Both the position numbers and the translations under genes were made by a program. Below, piece by piece: positions 21,937 to 33,502 of a stretch of DNA of 64,000 nucleotides. This DNA is from Brachynemurus nebulosus. Taxonomy: Eukaryota; Arthropoda; Insecta; Neuroptera; Myrmeleontidae. The DNA lies in the NCBI GenBank assembly GCA_035578155.1, contig JAPWDM010000003.1:65402142-65466141 (forward strand). Reading direction: 5' to 3'. The number at the start of each line of letters is the position of its first letter. The first letter of the stretch is position 1. The notes beneath the pieces were generated by a model. The model was not told the DNA's origin. It did no database searches and was given only the letters and a program-made list of their open reading frames with translations.

Positions 21937-23780
21937 GCGCTGTCAGTTACGTCACATTCTCTAAATAGTAACAAGTATTTTGTAACTAAGAAAAAACTCT
22001 TTACTTTTCTTATAATTACGAAAAGAAATTGATTATTTTTATTTTGTTGAAAATTTGGATTAATTTCCACCGTTATGTTTGATTCGAATAGAATGTCCGA
22101 TCGAAATTCAAGAGAACGTGACGTCACAATCCGCTTCTAATGACGTGGTCAATTCTTTTGTAAATGAATCAACCATTTTCAGATAAAATCGACTGTGACG
22201 TAAACGTAAGTGTTCCAATTTAGCAATTTTTTTTTTCGTACGGGACACTAAAAATTAAATAACTATCTGCGCATTGGCCGCTTAGTACATCGATTCAATT
22301 AAAATAAATCTGATAACAATACACAATCAAATACACAAATAGATATATGTATATTTTGTAATAATAATTCTATAATTAAAATATAAAATTTTATTCGAAA
22401 TTATTACCGGGGCATTATCTCAAATGCAGTAAATTCAATTTTAATTTAAATTACATAATATTCATATACACAAATGGGTTACATAACCAACCAACTGGCC
22501 ATAGTAGTATTTAAAAAGCTTTTATCATTTATACCCAGAAATATGCATATATTTCTGGGGTTAGTATTACTACGGTTTATAATAATTGCATTTTATTTCT
22601 ATTGTATCTATTTTGTAACAATATAAAGTACGCTTTTATATACTAATTTTATAAACAATTATATTAGAATTAGTGACAATAACAACTCAAACTTTACCGT
22701 ATGTTCAAAGCTTGAATTTTAATGTCTCTATGAGCTAACATAACAAAAATTGTTATTATGAGGTTTATTTCTGATTTTTTTTGCAATGTTTTAAATATTT
22801 TTTTCTTAAAAATTTTCCATTAAAATGCTTAGTGAGGAAGGAAAGATGGAAAAAGTAAAAAATTTAAACATTAGTTTGCGATAAAGTTGCTTATTGATTG
22901 TTTGTAAACATTTAATCAGCACATTTCATGAGTATATAAGTTATTGCATCGTTTTTTTTTACAGTGATATTTATCGTAACTTTTATAATATTATCCACAG
23001 AATATTATAGACTGAACGCTAGTATCTCTATACTACTGAAACCAGTGTAACGACAAAGGATAGAAAATATCCCACCAAAATGTTATATATGTGCACGCGG
23101 AGTTGTGTGTATTGGTGTCTTGCACACGCATATACATAATATGTATGTGGTACGTACCATGTACGTATACCACGTATACCATATTAATATGACGGCAACA
23201 ATATGACAACAATTGAAACACACCCATTGGTAGCTACTAAGTGAGTGACAACATAGTTTTGCAAAATGCACATAAATGCCCATAAGCGATTGCAGAAAAC
23301 AGGTAGTTGTATTCCTTCTTAGTGTTCTGTGATATTATCAAACTGAAATAAAATGTTCCCGTGTGTAAATGAATGCTTTATTTAGAAAAGCAACTCATAA
23401 GGAAATCGTGAGGTTTTTAGAATTTTCAGTTATGTATTTTCTATGAAACTTTTACTATGCGGTCAATCTCTGGAGTGAACTATACTTTTTATAGCTATTT
23501 ATCAAGTTCTTGAAACCTTTTTGTGCGATTTTTTTTTGTTTTGCTCTCATTAGTGAGTCTGTCAAAAAGTGTAAATACAATCGAATTCACTAAATCCAAA
23601 TTTACTATTCACTATCATTACCTCCAAATACAATAAGCATATTCTGAACAAAGAAAATAGCCTCCCAGCGACAGACGCCATAATTATTTGTTGAAATTGC
23701 AATGTATCTAGTATTGCCTTATTATGTCTAAACATCATCAATAAAACCCACCATATAGACTGACACAAAATTGCATTAAC
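21937..23780. other. Non-coding spacer with a perfect 11-bp hairpin
   Basis: CCCAGAAATAT-GCAT-ATATTTCTGGG lies at 22534-22559. Palindromic GTAC/ATAC-rich sequence occurs near 23150-23185. No gene was recognised. Confidence 0.5.
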
Positions 23781-23986
23781 TATAGGTCAAATCAGCTAAA
23801 AATGGTTTGACGTCATCAAACAAATACAACAAATGAAGCAAAATTAGACGAGGATACCTAGTTTTTTGTTTGTGTTACCTTTTATTATTTTTACATTCGT
23901 CTAACTATAGTAATTTAAGGTTGCACGTCTAATTTTGCTTCACTTGTTTGATGACGTTATACCATTCTGAGTTGATTTGAACTATA
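23781..23986. mobile_element. Short palindromic MITE, about 206 bp
   Basis: Arms of about 60 bp are imperfect reverse complements: GTCAAATCAG near the left and CTGAGTTGATTTGAAC near the right, with TGACGTCATCAAACAA and GAAGCAAAATTAGACG conserved on both. TATAG-type sequence borders each end, consistent with TA-target insertion. No coding capacity. Confidence 0.65.
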
Positions 23987-24483
23987 CTATCGTTTTACAT
24001 GTTACAATTGTTGTGCAGTGTATCCGATGATATTTTGTGGTTCAACTGTTCAATGCACAACCAGTGAGTGAGTGAGTGCGCGAGTGTGTGAGTGAAAGCA
24101 GTGCCATGTTGCACATAGTGCTGTTGCGCCAGTGTTAACAAAAACAATGGACGAACACCAATTTATAACATCTGACAAATATTATTTGCAAGTGCTATTG
24201 TTTCCGCGACGACCTTCGTAGGTCGTAAATTTCTACCGAACATGGACAAATATATCACATAAGAGTTGTTGAATAATTTTACCTACGGCTACCTCGAGGT
24301 GGCTAGATGTAATTTTAGTTACATTTTAGACATTTCCGAGACATCTTTTAGGGAGTTATGCAGACGTGTTGGAAAATGAGGTGCTTTTAGGAATTTTTTT
24401 CCCACTATTGTTCTCAACATTGCGTACAAGACCACCTGAACACATAGAAAGTCTTTCGCACAAGTGCCAGTGCACTCGGCGTA

Positions 24484-24555
24484 CCAATAACCCAGCGGTC
24501 AAGGAGTCCGACCAAGGTTACTGAGGACCCGGGTTCAAAGCCCACTAGCGACGGC
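24484..24555 (+). ncRNA. tRNA-like unit (SINE head or tRNA pseudogene)
   Basis: A box A-like TAACCCAGCGGTCAAGG and box B-like GGGTTCAAAGCCC lie about 30 bp apart, with a T arm that pairs. The anticodon loop region contains GGTTA, as in the tRNA-like unit at 2425-2495. A poly-T run follows at 24570-24580 and could end Pol III transcription. The stems are imperfect. Confidence 0.5.
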
Positions 24556-24619
24556 AACTACGTTTTTCAATTTTTTTTTTCTAACACAGGATTTTTTTTT
24601 ATTTTTATGTAATGGTGGG

Positions 24620-24985
24620 ATGTTCTAGAATAATCGAGAAGTTCTACCATATCAAAACAACTGCGAAGACAATAAAATACGTAATTAGAAAAACAACCAA
24701 CGTCAGCTCCAGCAGCAGTATAAAAGCAGGATCCATCAGGCCATTAAAGACAGTTGGAATTCAAAGTGCGGAATCAATCAAAGTGGATAACAGCTGCGGA
24801 TAATGAAGGTGTTAGAACTAGTGAAATCAAATTTGGACTTGGACCTGGAATTGGGACTAGTGGAATCAAATCGGACTTAGAAAAATATCAATCACATTGA
24901 AGAATTGTCATTTCGTACTTCAATTGTTTAATAAAAATTGTTGTTTCAAATTTTTCTTTTCTTATCTGTGGACAATCCACACATT
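24620..24985 (+). mobile_element. Candidate solo or fragmentary LTR
   Basis: The stretch opens with TGTTCTAGAA and closes with CAATCCACA. It contains a TATA-box-like AGTATAAAAGCAGG (about 24718) and an AATAAA signal near 24932, the order expected of an LTR promoter and polyadenylation site. It is followed by TTGGGAACGTTGGGTGCTCC, which faintly recalls sequence after an LTR. No second LTR, gag or pol is present, so this is an inference. An alternative is the 3' tail of the SINE-like unit just upstream. Confidence 0.3.
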
Positions 24986-25080
24986 GGGAACGTTGGGTGC
25001 TCCGATAGCGTTCAATAGAGGAACCAGAGTATCACAACACTACCAATACAGCGATCAAAATTTTTCTCCACTGTAATTAC

Positions 25081-25915
25081 TTAAGGAGGACCGCTAGTAT
25101 GACATTTTGAAAAAAATTGAAAAATTCTTTTTGTATGTTTCGATAGTCTATGCTTTTAAAAATAACATACTAAAATTTCAAGTGCACATCTCAAATAGTT
25201 TTTGCGTTCAAACCATCTGAAGAGCGGATTCTGATTTTCATTGTTAACTTTGAGGTATTGAGAAATGTATGAAGGTTAATAGTTCTGGAGTTTCTGGACG
25301 TGGCTGCCAGTCACATGTTGTGGAGCAGCTAGACCCTGGCATATTTAAACGACTCACCTAGTTTTACTATAACCGTTATAGTGAGTAAATCGTAAATAAT
25401 TTTAGTAAAAAGTCTCAGTAATTAAAAAAGTAAAAGGTAAGGTAAAGAAAAACTACATTTTTCAAATTTGCTGCAGTTATAACTCGAAGACAAATAATCA
25501 TTTATATATGTTTCTTGGTGCCATGAACCTTCAGTTTTCCGACCGCATAAAAAATGTAATTTTTGCAGGCCATGAATTTTAAAAAACTCCGCCATTTTGT
25601 TAAATTTTAACTTTTTTTCGATTGAGGTTCATTGCACGGGAAATACCTTCTAGTTGAATAGCCTTTTTGGTTTTTTTGATTTCAGGCACTGTGAAGGGCG
25701 CTATCACTGCAGCAGTGAGGGAACTTTTTTTGGAACCTTGGGAGATCGCGAATAACTCACTGAATTTTCAAATTTTTGGTCTAAAAATTTTATCATAAAT
25801 TTATAATATATATCAACGAATATATTCTTAAAATATTAAAACATTCCATACAGTAGTTTTCTTTAAAAAATTCCCAAAAATCACTTTTTTTTTCAGGCGG
25901 TCACACTAGTTAGTA
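25081..25915. mobile_element. Probable diverged relative of TTAA family A
   Basis: The left end is TTAAGGAGGACCGCTAGTAT. Near the right end GGCGGTCACACTAG is the inverse of a CTAGTGTGACCGCC motif, comparable to CAGTGTGACCGG of family A, and both ends continue into GAAAAA. The right TTAA is not preserved. No gene is inside. Confidence 0.45.
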
Positions 25916-28077
25916 AAAAAAATTTCTCAACCTTTTGAGAAAGATTCTCTGAAATTCGACACAACTGCAAAGTTTTCTCTGAACCCCCGTTGATTTTATA
26001 TTATATTCCTCAAAATTCATCATTTTACCAACCTATGAGATTTTTTCCTATTTTGTAACAAATTATAAAAGTATACAATCAGAAGAATTCGATCGACAAG
26101 TCAATTCTGATTGTTCGATCAGTCATCAAAATACGAACGACTGTTAATAATAAAACAACTTTACCCCTCCACAAACATCGACACTGCTACTGCACTGTTT
26201 GATGTGCAGGCCTTCCATCATTTGTCTTTAACAGACAGATGGTTAGAAGGGCTTTAATACATATCCCAGGGTTGCGTTCACAACAGATTTTGATACAAAG
26301 ATTTCATCTCAATAATAATATTATAGGGAACACATATGTGCCGTTGATGGAGATGCGTGGCAATGGTACACACACACAGAGAGATCCCCTATACTGATTG
26401 TAATCCATCGTTAGCTATTGATGGATGACTTTATGCGTTCGTTTGTGATTTCTCGAATTTTCGACCATTCGTCGAAATTGTTCATTCGGTGAATGAAATA
26501 TTACTTGAATGCCACCGATTCGGATAATTGGGGGAAATTCAATTTGGAATGAGATGGAAAATAAAGTTGTGAATAAGAAAATTTTCATTTTTCCTAGATA
26601 GTTATCGAAAAAATAATATCGTTCAAAGTTATCGTCCAAAGAAGCCAAATAGAACTAATTTTCTACTGCGAATAAAAGATATTAACTTATTTATTCTTTT
26701 TGTATTTCAGTTAAACGTTGTACTTAACTCCTCTCTTCCCCCACACTTCACCCCACTACTCTTCTCCGTCAAATAAAGACAAATATATTTTTGTTCTTTT
26801 GTGATAAGATAAAAGCAGCGAAAACATAGAAAAAACTTTTTTCTATTTGACCAATTAACTATTAAGGTAAGTGCACAGGAGAGATTTTTGGAAGCCTCAC
26901 AGCAGGAATGTAAACCAAAAAATTTTATTCGGGTAACACAGATGTTGCTGGCTCAAATCGTAGTTGTTCCAACACCAAATTAGTTTTAAATACATCAGTA
27001 GACATTGAGTAAATCTTTTGAAGAGACACAAAAAAAAAAAAAATACGTTAAAACAAAAAGCCAAACAAGGTTTGCCTATCAAGCTTGACACGATTTATAA
27101 TTTTAGTTGCTGCCACAAAATCAACAATCAAATATAGTTATTTAGTGACTGTAACAATAATTTATTTATCAATATTTTTTTAAGACACATTTTTTTCTTA
27201 AAAAAATTGATGCTGAACTGTATTCCACTATCGATGAACGACAAAACTGCCACGCAACAAATAATCACTCATGCACACGCATCTTTAAAAAAAAAAACAG
27301 TTGTAAATCTTCAAGTTGTGATCGTCAGATGTTATTACATAATCAGATAAAAATAAAAATCTACCATATTAAAAAAAAAATAAATAAAATCGGACCAACC
27401 TAACACGAGCATCAGAAGAGACACAGACGACGACACAGACAGCATTGAAAGGAAAATAAAATAATGCTGATAGAAAAATAGGCAAAAGAGGACGAAAAGA
27501 TAAAATTATGAAATAAATAGAAATGCAATCACCATTAATAACATCAAAGGAAAATATTTTTCATTTCCCTAGAGGTATCATTATTATTCTTTAGTGAGTT
27601 CCTTTCCGTTCCCGAATAGTCTTCTCGACTCCCGTGCATCCTACAACTCAAATGACAACAGAAATAGTCCGGGATAATATGTGAATGGAGACAGGGACCA
27701 TGGAGAAGATATCTAATATTCACAATAATAATACGTACATACATACATAATGGTAGCAGAGCGTGCAGGGACCAGTATTACATATATGCTACTTATTTAC
27801 TCTAGCCTGTGGAGAGTTCTTTATGCTAGTAGCTATCTCTCCAACAAATACAACAACCATAATATATACAATGTATATATATAATTCCCATTTTATGAAA
27901 CATAACCTAACACTTCAGCTCATTGACCAACCGTCATTGTAAATATGGGCCCCTCCTCACTCGCCCGCGTCCAATTACTAATGAGTAGGATAATAACACT
28001 AGGTTACAAACAATTTGCGGTAACCACTCGAAGACTACGAAGAGACAATGGATGTGTGACCATTTAGTACTTATTCT
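25916..28077. other. Long non-coding spacer
   Basis: About 2.1 kb with no recognised gene, RNA or element ends. TTAAGGTAAGTGCACAGG at about 26862 resembles a TTAAGG terminus but has no partner. Poly-A/T runs are frequent. The short minus-strand frames at 26415, 26897 and 27544 have no features. Confidence 0.5.
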
Positions 28078-28087
28078 TTTAAAACTC

Positions 28088-28622
28088 TAAGGCGGTCAAC
28101 CGTCCCGAATTCTGCGGGACAGTCCCAGAAATACAACTATTATCCCGCATTGAAATTTTTGTTAAAATAGTCCCGGAATAAATCTAATGTATCCTGCATT
28201 CAGCAGATTGGAAACAATAAAAAAAAATTTACTTGACAAGTAACGTAAAAGCCCCTATATCGGAACACTATTTTTAGGTGTGTAATAAAACTGGCTTATA
28301 AAAATTAACAAATAAATTAAACATCTATTTTTTTTCTCAATAAGCATGAAAGAAAATTTTTTTAATCCAATGAATATGTTTTTAAAAAATACAACCCAAA
28401 AATTTTTATTTATTAATGTTTTTCTTTTACAAAATATCGACATCTATATCCAAACAGAGAAATATTAATGACACTAGAAGTTGGGAACGGATATACAAAC
28501 AGACGTTTAATATAAGTAATATGACACATAGAGTGACATCTAGACGTCAAAGTAGGAAACATAGAATGGTTTAAGTATCAGACGTAAATAAAGGATCAAA
28601 ATACTGTATTCAACAAAAATTG

Positions 28623-28714
<92 letters not shown>

Positions 28715-28878
28715 CATTTCTCAACTTTTCTTCAGTCACGGCAAAATCTCGGATAATTTTGTGCGGATCTGTCACATTTATATTCAGATAATTATGTCAA
28801 TTATCAGTCTTTAAATTATATTTATACTTAATAGGAAATGGGTTTTTCTGACTTGTATAGTCTGAGTTGGCCGCCTTA
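28088..28878. mobile_element. hAT-like element with TAAGGCGG ends, carrying a (TA)n tract
   Basis: TAAGGCGGTCAAC and GTTGGCCGCCTTA are inverted repeats. TTTAAAACTC (28078-28087) and TTTAAGACTC (28879-28888) flank the element, 9 of 10 identical. The left subterminal region has GTCCCGAATTCTGCGGGAC and other TCCCG words, like the 32815-33494 element. The interior is otherwise AT-rich. Confidence 0.65.
28626..28711. repeat. (AT)n microsatellite
   Basis: About 43 uninterrupted AT units inside the hAT-like element at 28088-28878. The 64-codon frame across it (Ile-Tyr repeats) is a repeat artefact. Confidence 0.95.
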
Positions 28879-28888
28879 TTTAAGACTC

Positions 28889-29818
28889 TAATATAAAATA
28901 ATACGCTTCTAAAGAAATTACACAAGTAGTTATTCTATCGGGAATGGCCAGAACTATATTAATTACCAACTGAGCTCAATTTACGAAAACTTATCGAATG
29001 TACTGTCGATATTTTACAGTAGAATTGCGAACATTTCATTCTCTTCAAACTTAAACAAACTTTGAGTTTCTCAACTTGTGCACAACTAAGGTATGTATAT
29101 ATAATAGAGTGGTAGGGATGGCTCCCACTTGAACTCTTCCATTTACTGTTTTGTTTATTTACAGTATTCGTTACCGTGTATGATGCGAGATGAGATGACC
29201 TCTCACTGATAATGTTAACCCTTAAAAAACATTATACACATGTCAATATTTGAATCAAGATCGCAAAATAGAGATATCAGAAAGTAAGATAAGTGCTTGT
29301 TGTAATGTAATCGTATTAATATGTACTCATATTACTGAGATTAAAAGCACTGCGTTCTAGATTTTAGAATTTTCCGTTTTAATAGATCAACAAACAGAGA
29401 CAGATTTACGATTTTGTCGCCAGGGGACTGGCGACCGGTACCACTACTCTTATATGATGACACAGATAGTACATACACACGTAAAATCTATTATAGTTCT
29501 ATGCGAAAAATGGAAACTTATTGGCGAAAATGATGAAATTTCTTTTAAAAATATGATCGATTCAGTGGAAGTTTATTTTCTTGCGGTAAAACAAAAAAGA
29601 ACGATTTCGAAAACCCATGATTGGCTTCTAACTTCATCTTTCGATTTTTACGATTTTTAAGTCAACAATTTTTTTTTTTTTTTAAATCAAGCTTTACCAA
29701 AACAATTGCAATTACGGTAGTTGGCGTATACTTTGGGCGTAAACATTTCATTTTTGCTATCGAAGTGATAAAATTCCTTTTAAGAATATTTTCCACCACT
29801 AAGATTTTTTACTTCTGG
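28889..29818. other. Non-coding spacer
   Basis: No gene recognised. TCGCCAG-GGGA-CTGGCGA at about 29417-29434 is a 7-bp perfect hairpin. The frame at 29454-29660 is without features. Confidence 0.5.
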
Positions 29819-30514
29819 TTAAGGTACCATCACAGTGTGACCGGTCGAAAAATAGTCAATTTTCGTGATATTTTTTTCGGATGGATAAGATGGGGGAATG
29901 GGGATGAATTTTTTTTACGATTAATACCACTATTTAACAATACAAAAATATTATTTTTTATTCATTTTTATTTATTTTTTATAATTATTACCCATAATGT
30001 TTTGATAAAAGTGTCTTTAAAAAAGGGCGGATATTGGTGCCCACGATTGTGGCCATTTGAAAAAAAAAATCAAATCGATTATCAATCTGTAAGGAAGCCG
30101 CTATGTTCCTATGGGAGCTTTTCTTTGAAATCTTCCTATTTTTCCACACGGAAAACTATAAAAAAATTTGTACATTTTATTCAAACCGCCGCCATTTTTT
30201 CAAATTTAAAAAAAAGCTCTCATAGGAACATAGCGACTTACCTACAGATTGTTAATCTATTTGGTTTTTTTTTTCAAATGAAAATTGCGGCTTCAATCGT
30301 GGGCACCAATGTCCGCCCTTTTTTAAAGACACTTTTTTCAAAAAAATTATAATAATTATAAAAAATAAATAAAAATGAATAAAAAAAATGTTATATTGCT
30401 AAATAGTGGTATTAATCGCAAAAAATTCATCCCCATTCCCCAATCCTATCCATCCAGAAAAAAGTCGCCAAAATTGACTATTTTTCGGCCGATCACACTG
30501 TGAAAATACCTTAA
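29819..30514. mobile_element. TTAA element family A, copy 2, full fold-back
   Basis: TTAAGGTACCATCACAGTGT at the left is mirrored by ACACTGTGAAAATACCTTAA at the right. The arms, roughly 300 bp each (about 29823-30137 and 30204-30510), are reverse complements at high identity, leaving a short centre with TTCCACACGGAAAA. Its transcript would fold into a long hairpin. The 243-codon plus-strand frame at 29621-30352 reads through this palindrome and is not a protein gene. Confidence 0.85.
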
Positions 30515-31360
30515 TAATCCATTTAATTATAAATTATATTAAAAACCGAAAAAAAAATTATGTAAAAATGAAATGAATCACGATTAATGCTGCTAACAAT
30601 CCGAATAAAAAAAAAATCATCTTAATAAAAGATTTACTTCAAATTTATTAATATTTATACTGTTTAATGATTGCCATTCACTGATCAAATCAAAGATTAA
30701 CAAACAACAACGAATCGAACAAAAAACAAAAAATAATAATAAAAAAATAAAACAAATAAAACAAATAAAAATCCAAATAACAAATGAAAATCATAATAAA
30801 TATTAACAATAAATGTACACAACAAAACATTTATTTATAATTAAATAATAACCACCGCCTCAGACCACGCTCTGCTACCATCAGAAATCTATAAGCGTGT
30901 TTATTAACAAATTAACAAAATAATAATGAAACAATATCGTTCGTTGTCGACGACCAGCCACGGGCACGTTTGTTTGTCCGCCCACTAGTCTGTCTGTCCG
31001 TCCATCCGTCTGTCCGTTACTGTATTTATTATTATTATTATTTTTATATTTATACAATAAATATTTTAACCGTTTTCTTCCAGTATATGTACCGTTATTG
31101 TTTATTTAAAAGATCATTGTGAGATATTTTTGTACGAGTAGTAAGTAGAATGACGAACGGAAAAGATAGGTAGGTACTGAAATGATGCTTCTCGAACGTG
31201 TACAATAAATTGAATGAATAAATATGAAAACATCAAAATTATTAAAATAATAATAATATATAACATTTCTGAATAAAATAACAGCCGTTTTTCCGAGATA
31301 AACATACAGAGAGAAATATCTGTTTTCTTATATTCGATGAGACTTGGGTATACAGAATGA
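30515..31360. other. Non-coding spacer
   Basis: Very A-rich to about 30850, then CTGTCTGTCCGTCC-type simple sequence near 30990-31015. No gene was recognised. Confidence 0.5.
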
Positions 31361-32000
31361 TTAAGGATGTTTGGGAGGTATAATCGGAGATAAAAGTATA
31401 TGAAATTAGAAATTCGTGAATAATTGCGTTGTATAACAAACTATGAGGTAAATAAATAGTTACCTTTGTTAAATAATAGCTATCACTACAACTGATTGTA
31501 CAATACATCAAACTAAAGCTCTCAGCTGAGTACAAGAGCTGAGTACATTCTGAGGATTTTTCGGAGGAATTTCAAAATGCTACGAGAAGATTTAAAATTT
31601 AGTAGAATGTTAATAAAAGTTATTAAAAAAAAAAAACTAATTTTATACGTACTCTTATGGAAATTCGAAAACAGAACAGATTAAATAACTTTTTAACGGC
31701 TTAGTGAATCGGTTTGAAATTTTCACAAGGGCCTGAGTATTTAATGAGGAACATTCTACTAAATTTTAAATCTTCTCGTAGCATTTTGAAATTCCTCCGA
31801 AAAATCCTCAGAATGTACTCAGCTCTTGTACTCAGCTGAGAGCTATAGTTTGATGTATTGTACAATCAGTTGTAGTGATAGCTATTACTTAACAAAGATA
31901 ACTATTTATTTACCTCATAGTTTGTTATGCAACGCAATTATTCACGAATTTCTAATTTCATGTACTTTTATCTCCGATTGTACCTTCCAAACATCCTTAA
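31361..32000. mobile_element. TTAA-bounded perfect-looking palindrome, 640 bp
   Basis: Two 251-bp arms (31361-31611 and 31750-32000) are reverse complements with 7 mismatches by my count (97% identity), around a 138-bp centre. Both ends are TTAAGGATGTTTGG / CCAAACATCCTTAA. Frames on opposite strands that begin with the same peptide (31242-31535 minus, 31826-32029 plus) are mirror images of the arms, not a gene family. The high arm identity suggests recent formation or recent gene conversion between arms. Confidence 0.85.
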
Positions 32001-32806
32001 ATGAATTTGGATTTATTAAAACACTATAGTCCAACTTTGTGTGTCAGATTGGGCTAATCTCGAGAACTATCCAACCGATTTCAAAAATTCTTTCACTGGT
32101 AGATAGGCCACATTTCAAAGGTTAACACTGCACTAATGATCTTGATCAAATTTTGCTCAAGCAGTATTAAGATCCTGAAAAAAATAAACGCGAGGATAAA
32201 ATTGCGCGGTAGAGTCCTGAGAACTCAAAAAAGGTAAAAAAACAAACGGCTGGATGGATCTAAAACAAATTTTGCGAAACAAATTGACGTGAGTACAGAA
32301 ATGTTCTCCGAATTCCTAGAACCTCAAAAAGGGTCTGAAATTAAAATGCTCCTAAAATTATCAATATGAATATATACGAAAAAGTCAAACAATTGAAATA
32401 TGAATATAGCTGCTTTGAACTGAGTCGTTGGGCAGCAGAGCGAAACACTGTAAAGGAACTGATTTGTACAAAGGTTAAGTATATCCAAATTAACTGAACG
32501 TGTGGTCAAAATTTTCCACCAATATATCCTTAAATAGGGCTGATATTAAAATGGAGAAGAAATCTTGACAAAATTCTGTTCAAATACTATTAAAAAAAGA
32601 AATCAGACGATTGCACAGATCTCCATAAAAAATGAAAGTGAGGTTAAAATGATACTCCTAGGTCTTGGTGCCCCAAGAAAAGCTATCATAGACATACTGT
32701 TGAAATATGAAGATGGACAGAATTTCGGATTATCTAATCTGAAAGTAATTTCATTCATAATTCACATCTAGGCAAATACTGTGAAGTTTTAATACAGACA
32801 AATACA
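32001..32806. other. Spacer with an old interspersed-repeat motif
   Basis: At about 32060-32110 the stretch GAGAACTATCCAACCGATTT followed by CAAAAATTCTTTCACTGG is of a type recurring at 39790, 59970 and 63060. A plus-strand frame at 32565-32771 has no recognised domain. No element boundaries were found. Confidence 0.45.
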
Positions 32807-32814
32807 GTCATACC

Positions 32815-33494
32815 TAGGGTTGCCAACTGTCCCGATTTTAGGCCTATGTGTCCCGCGTCCCGACAACAGTAGTGGCGGAACGCTAATTGTCCCGATTTTT
32901 AACATCTACAATTTTTTTTACATTTATTAGTCCCGCCAGTCTCCCAACTGTTGTTTCTAAATTATCGCGCTTGCATGTCATGACGGCCAAGGAAGTAAGT
33001 ATGTGTAAAGCGTACTCTGTCTATGGATTTATGAATTATAGCTTATAGTGTTGCCAGATTAACTCATTAAAATCCCTTCAACATTAAAATCCCTCCAAAA
33101 AAATGGGAGAAATTATTTGACGTACATGAAATATGTAAACGGCGTTCGTATAGCCTAAAAGTAATCAATTCCAAAGGCGGTCAAAATGTCTTTGTCCAAA
33201 AATAATACAGTTGATAAGCAAAATTCTAAAAATCAGATCTAAAAATTAAAAAAATTGATTTTACGATTTTGTAAAAATTTTACGATTACGTAATTAAAAA
33301 TAAAAATCTTTTGAAATGCGTACCTAATAAGTAGTTCCGTACAATGTTTAAATTTCCAGTGGAAATTTTTACCTTTTGTTTATTAATGATTAAAAACGTT
33401 TGTGTTTTTTAAACAGTCCCGCTTTTACTTGCCCCGTCCCGTTTTTTTTTCTCATTAAATACCGAAATATTCATTAGTAGAGTTGGCAACCCTA
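32815..33494. mobile_element. hAT-like element with perfect 8-bp duplication
   Basis: TAGGGTTGCCAACT and AGTTGGCAACCCTA are perfect 14-bp inverted ends. GTCATACC flanks both sides exactly (32807-32814 and 33495-33502). TCCCG-rich words (CTGTCCCGATTTTAGG, TCCCGCGTCCCG, CCCCGTCCCG) cluster just inside both ends. The interior has no transposase. The perfect duplication marks this as one of the younger hAT insertions here. Confidence 0.85.
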
Positions 33495-33502
33495 GTCATA
33501 CC

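Noticed and set aside
24612..24803. 63-codon frame with Ser-rich segment
   Set aside because: It coincides with the LTR-like or SINE-like segment and has no recognisable domain.
29621..30352. 243-codon plus-strand open frame, the longest in the window
   Set aside because: It reads through the family A fold-back; its two halves encode sense and antisense of the same repeat, and it is rich in Phe/Lys runs from poly-A/T.
31242..32029. Two frames on opposite strands starting with near-identical peptides, as if a divergent gene pair
   Set aside because: They are the two arms of the 640-bp palindrome, so the likeness is structural, not evidence of genes.
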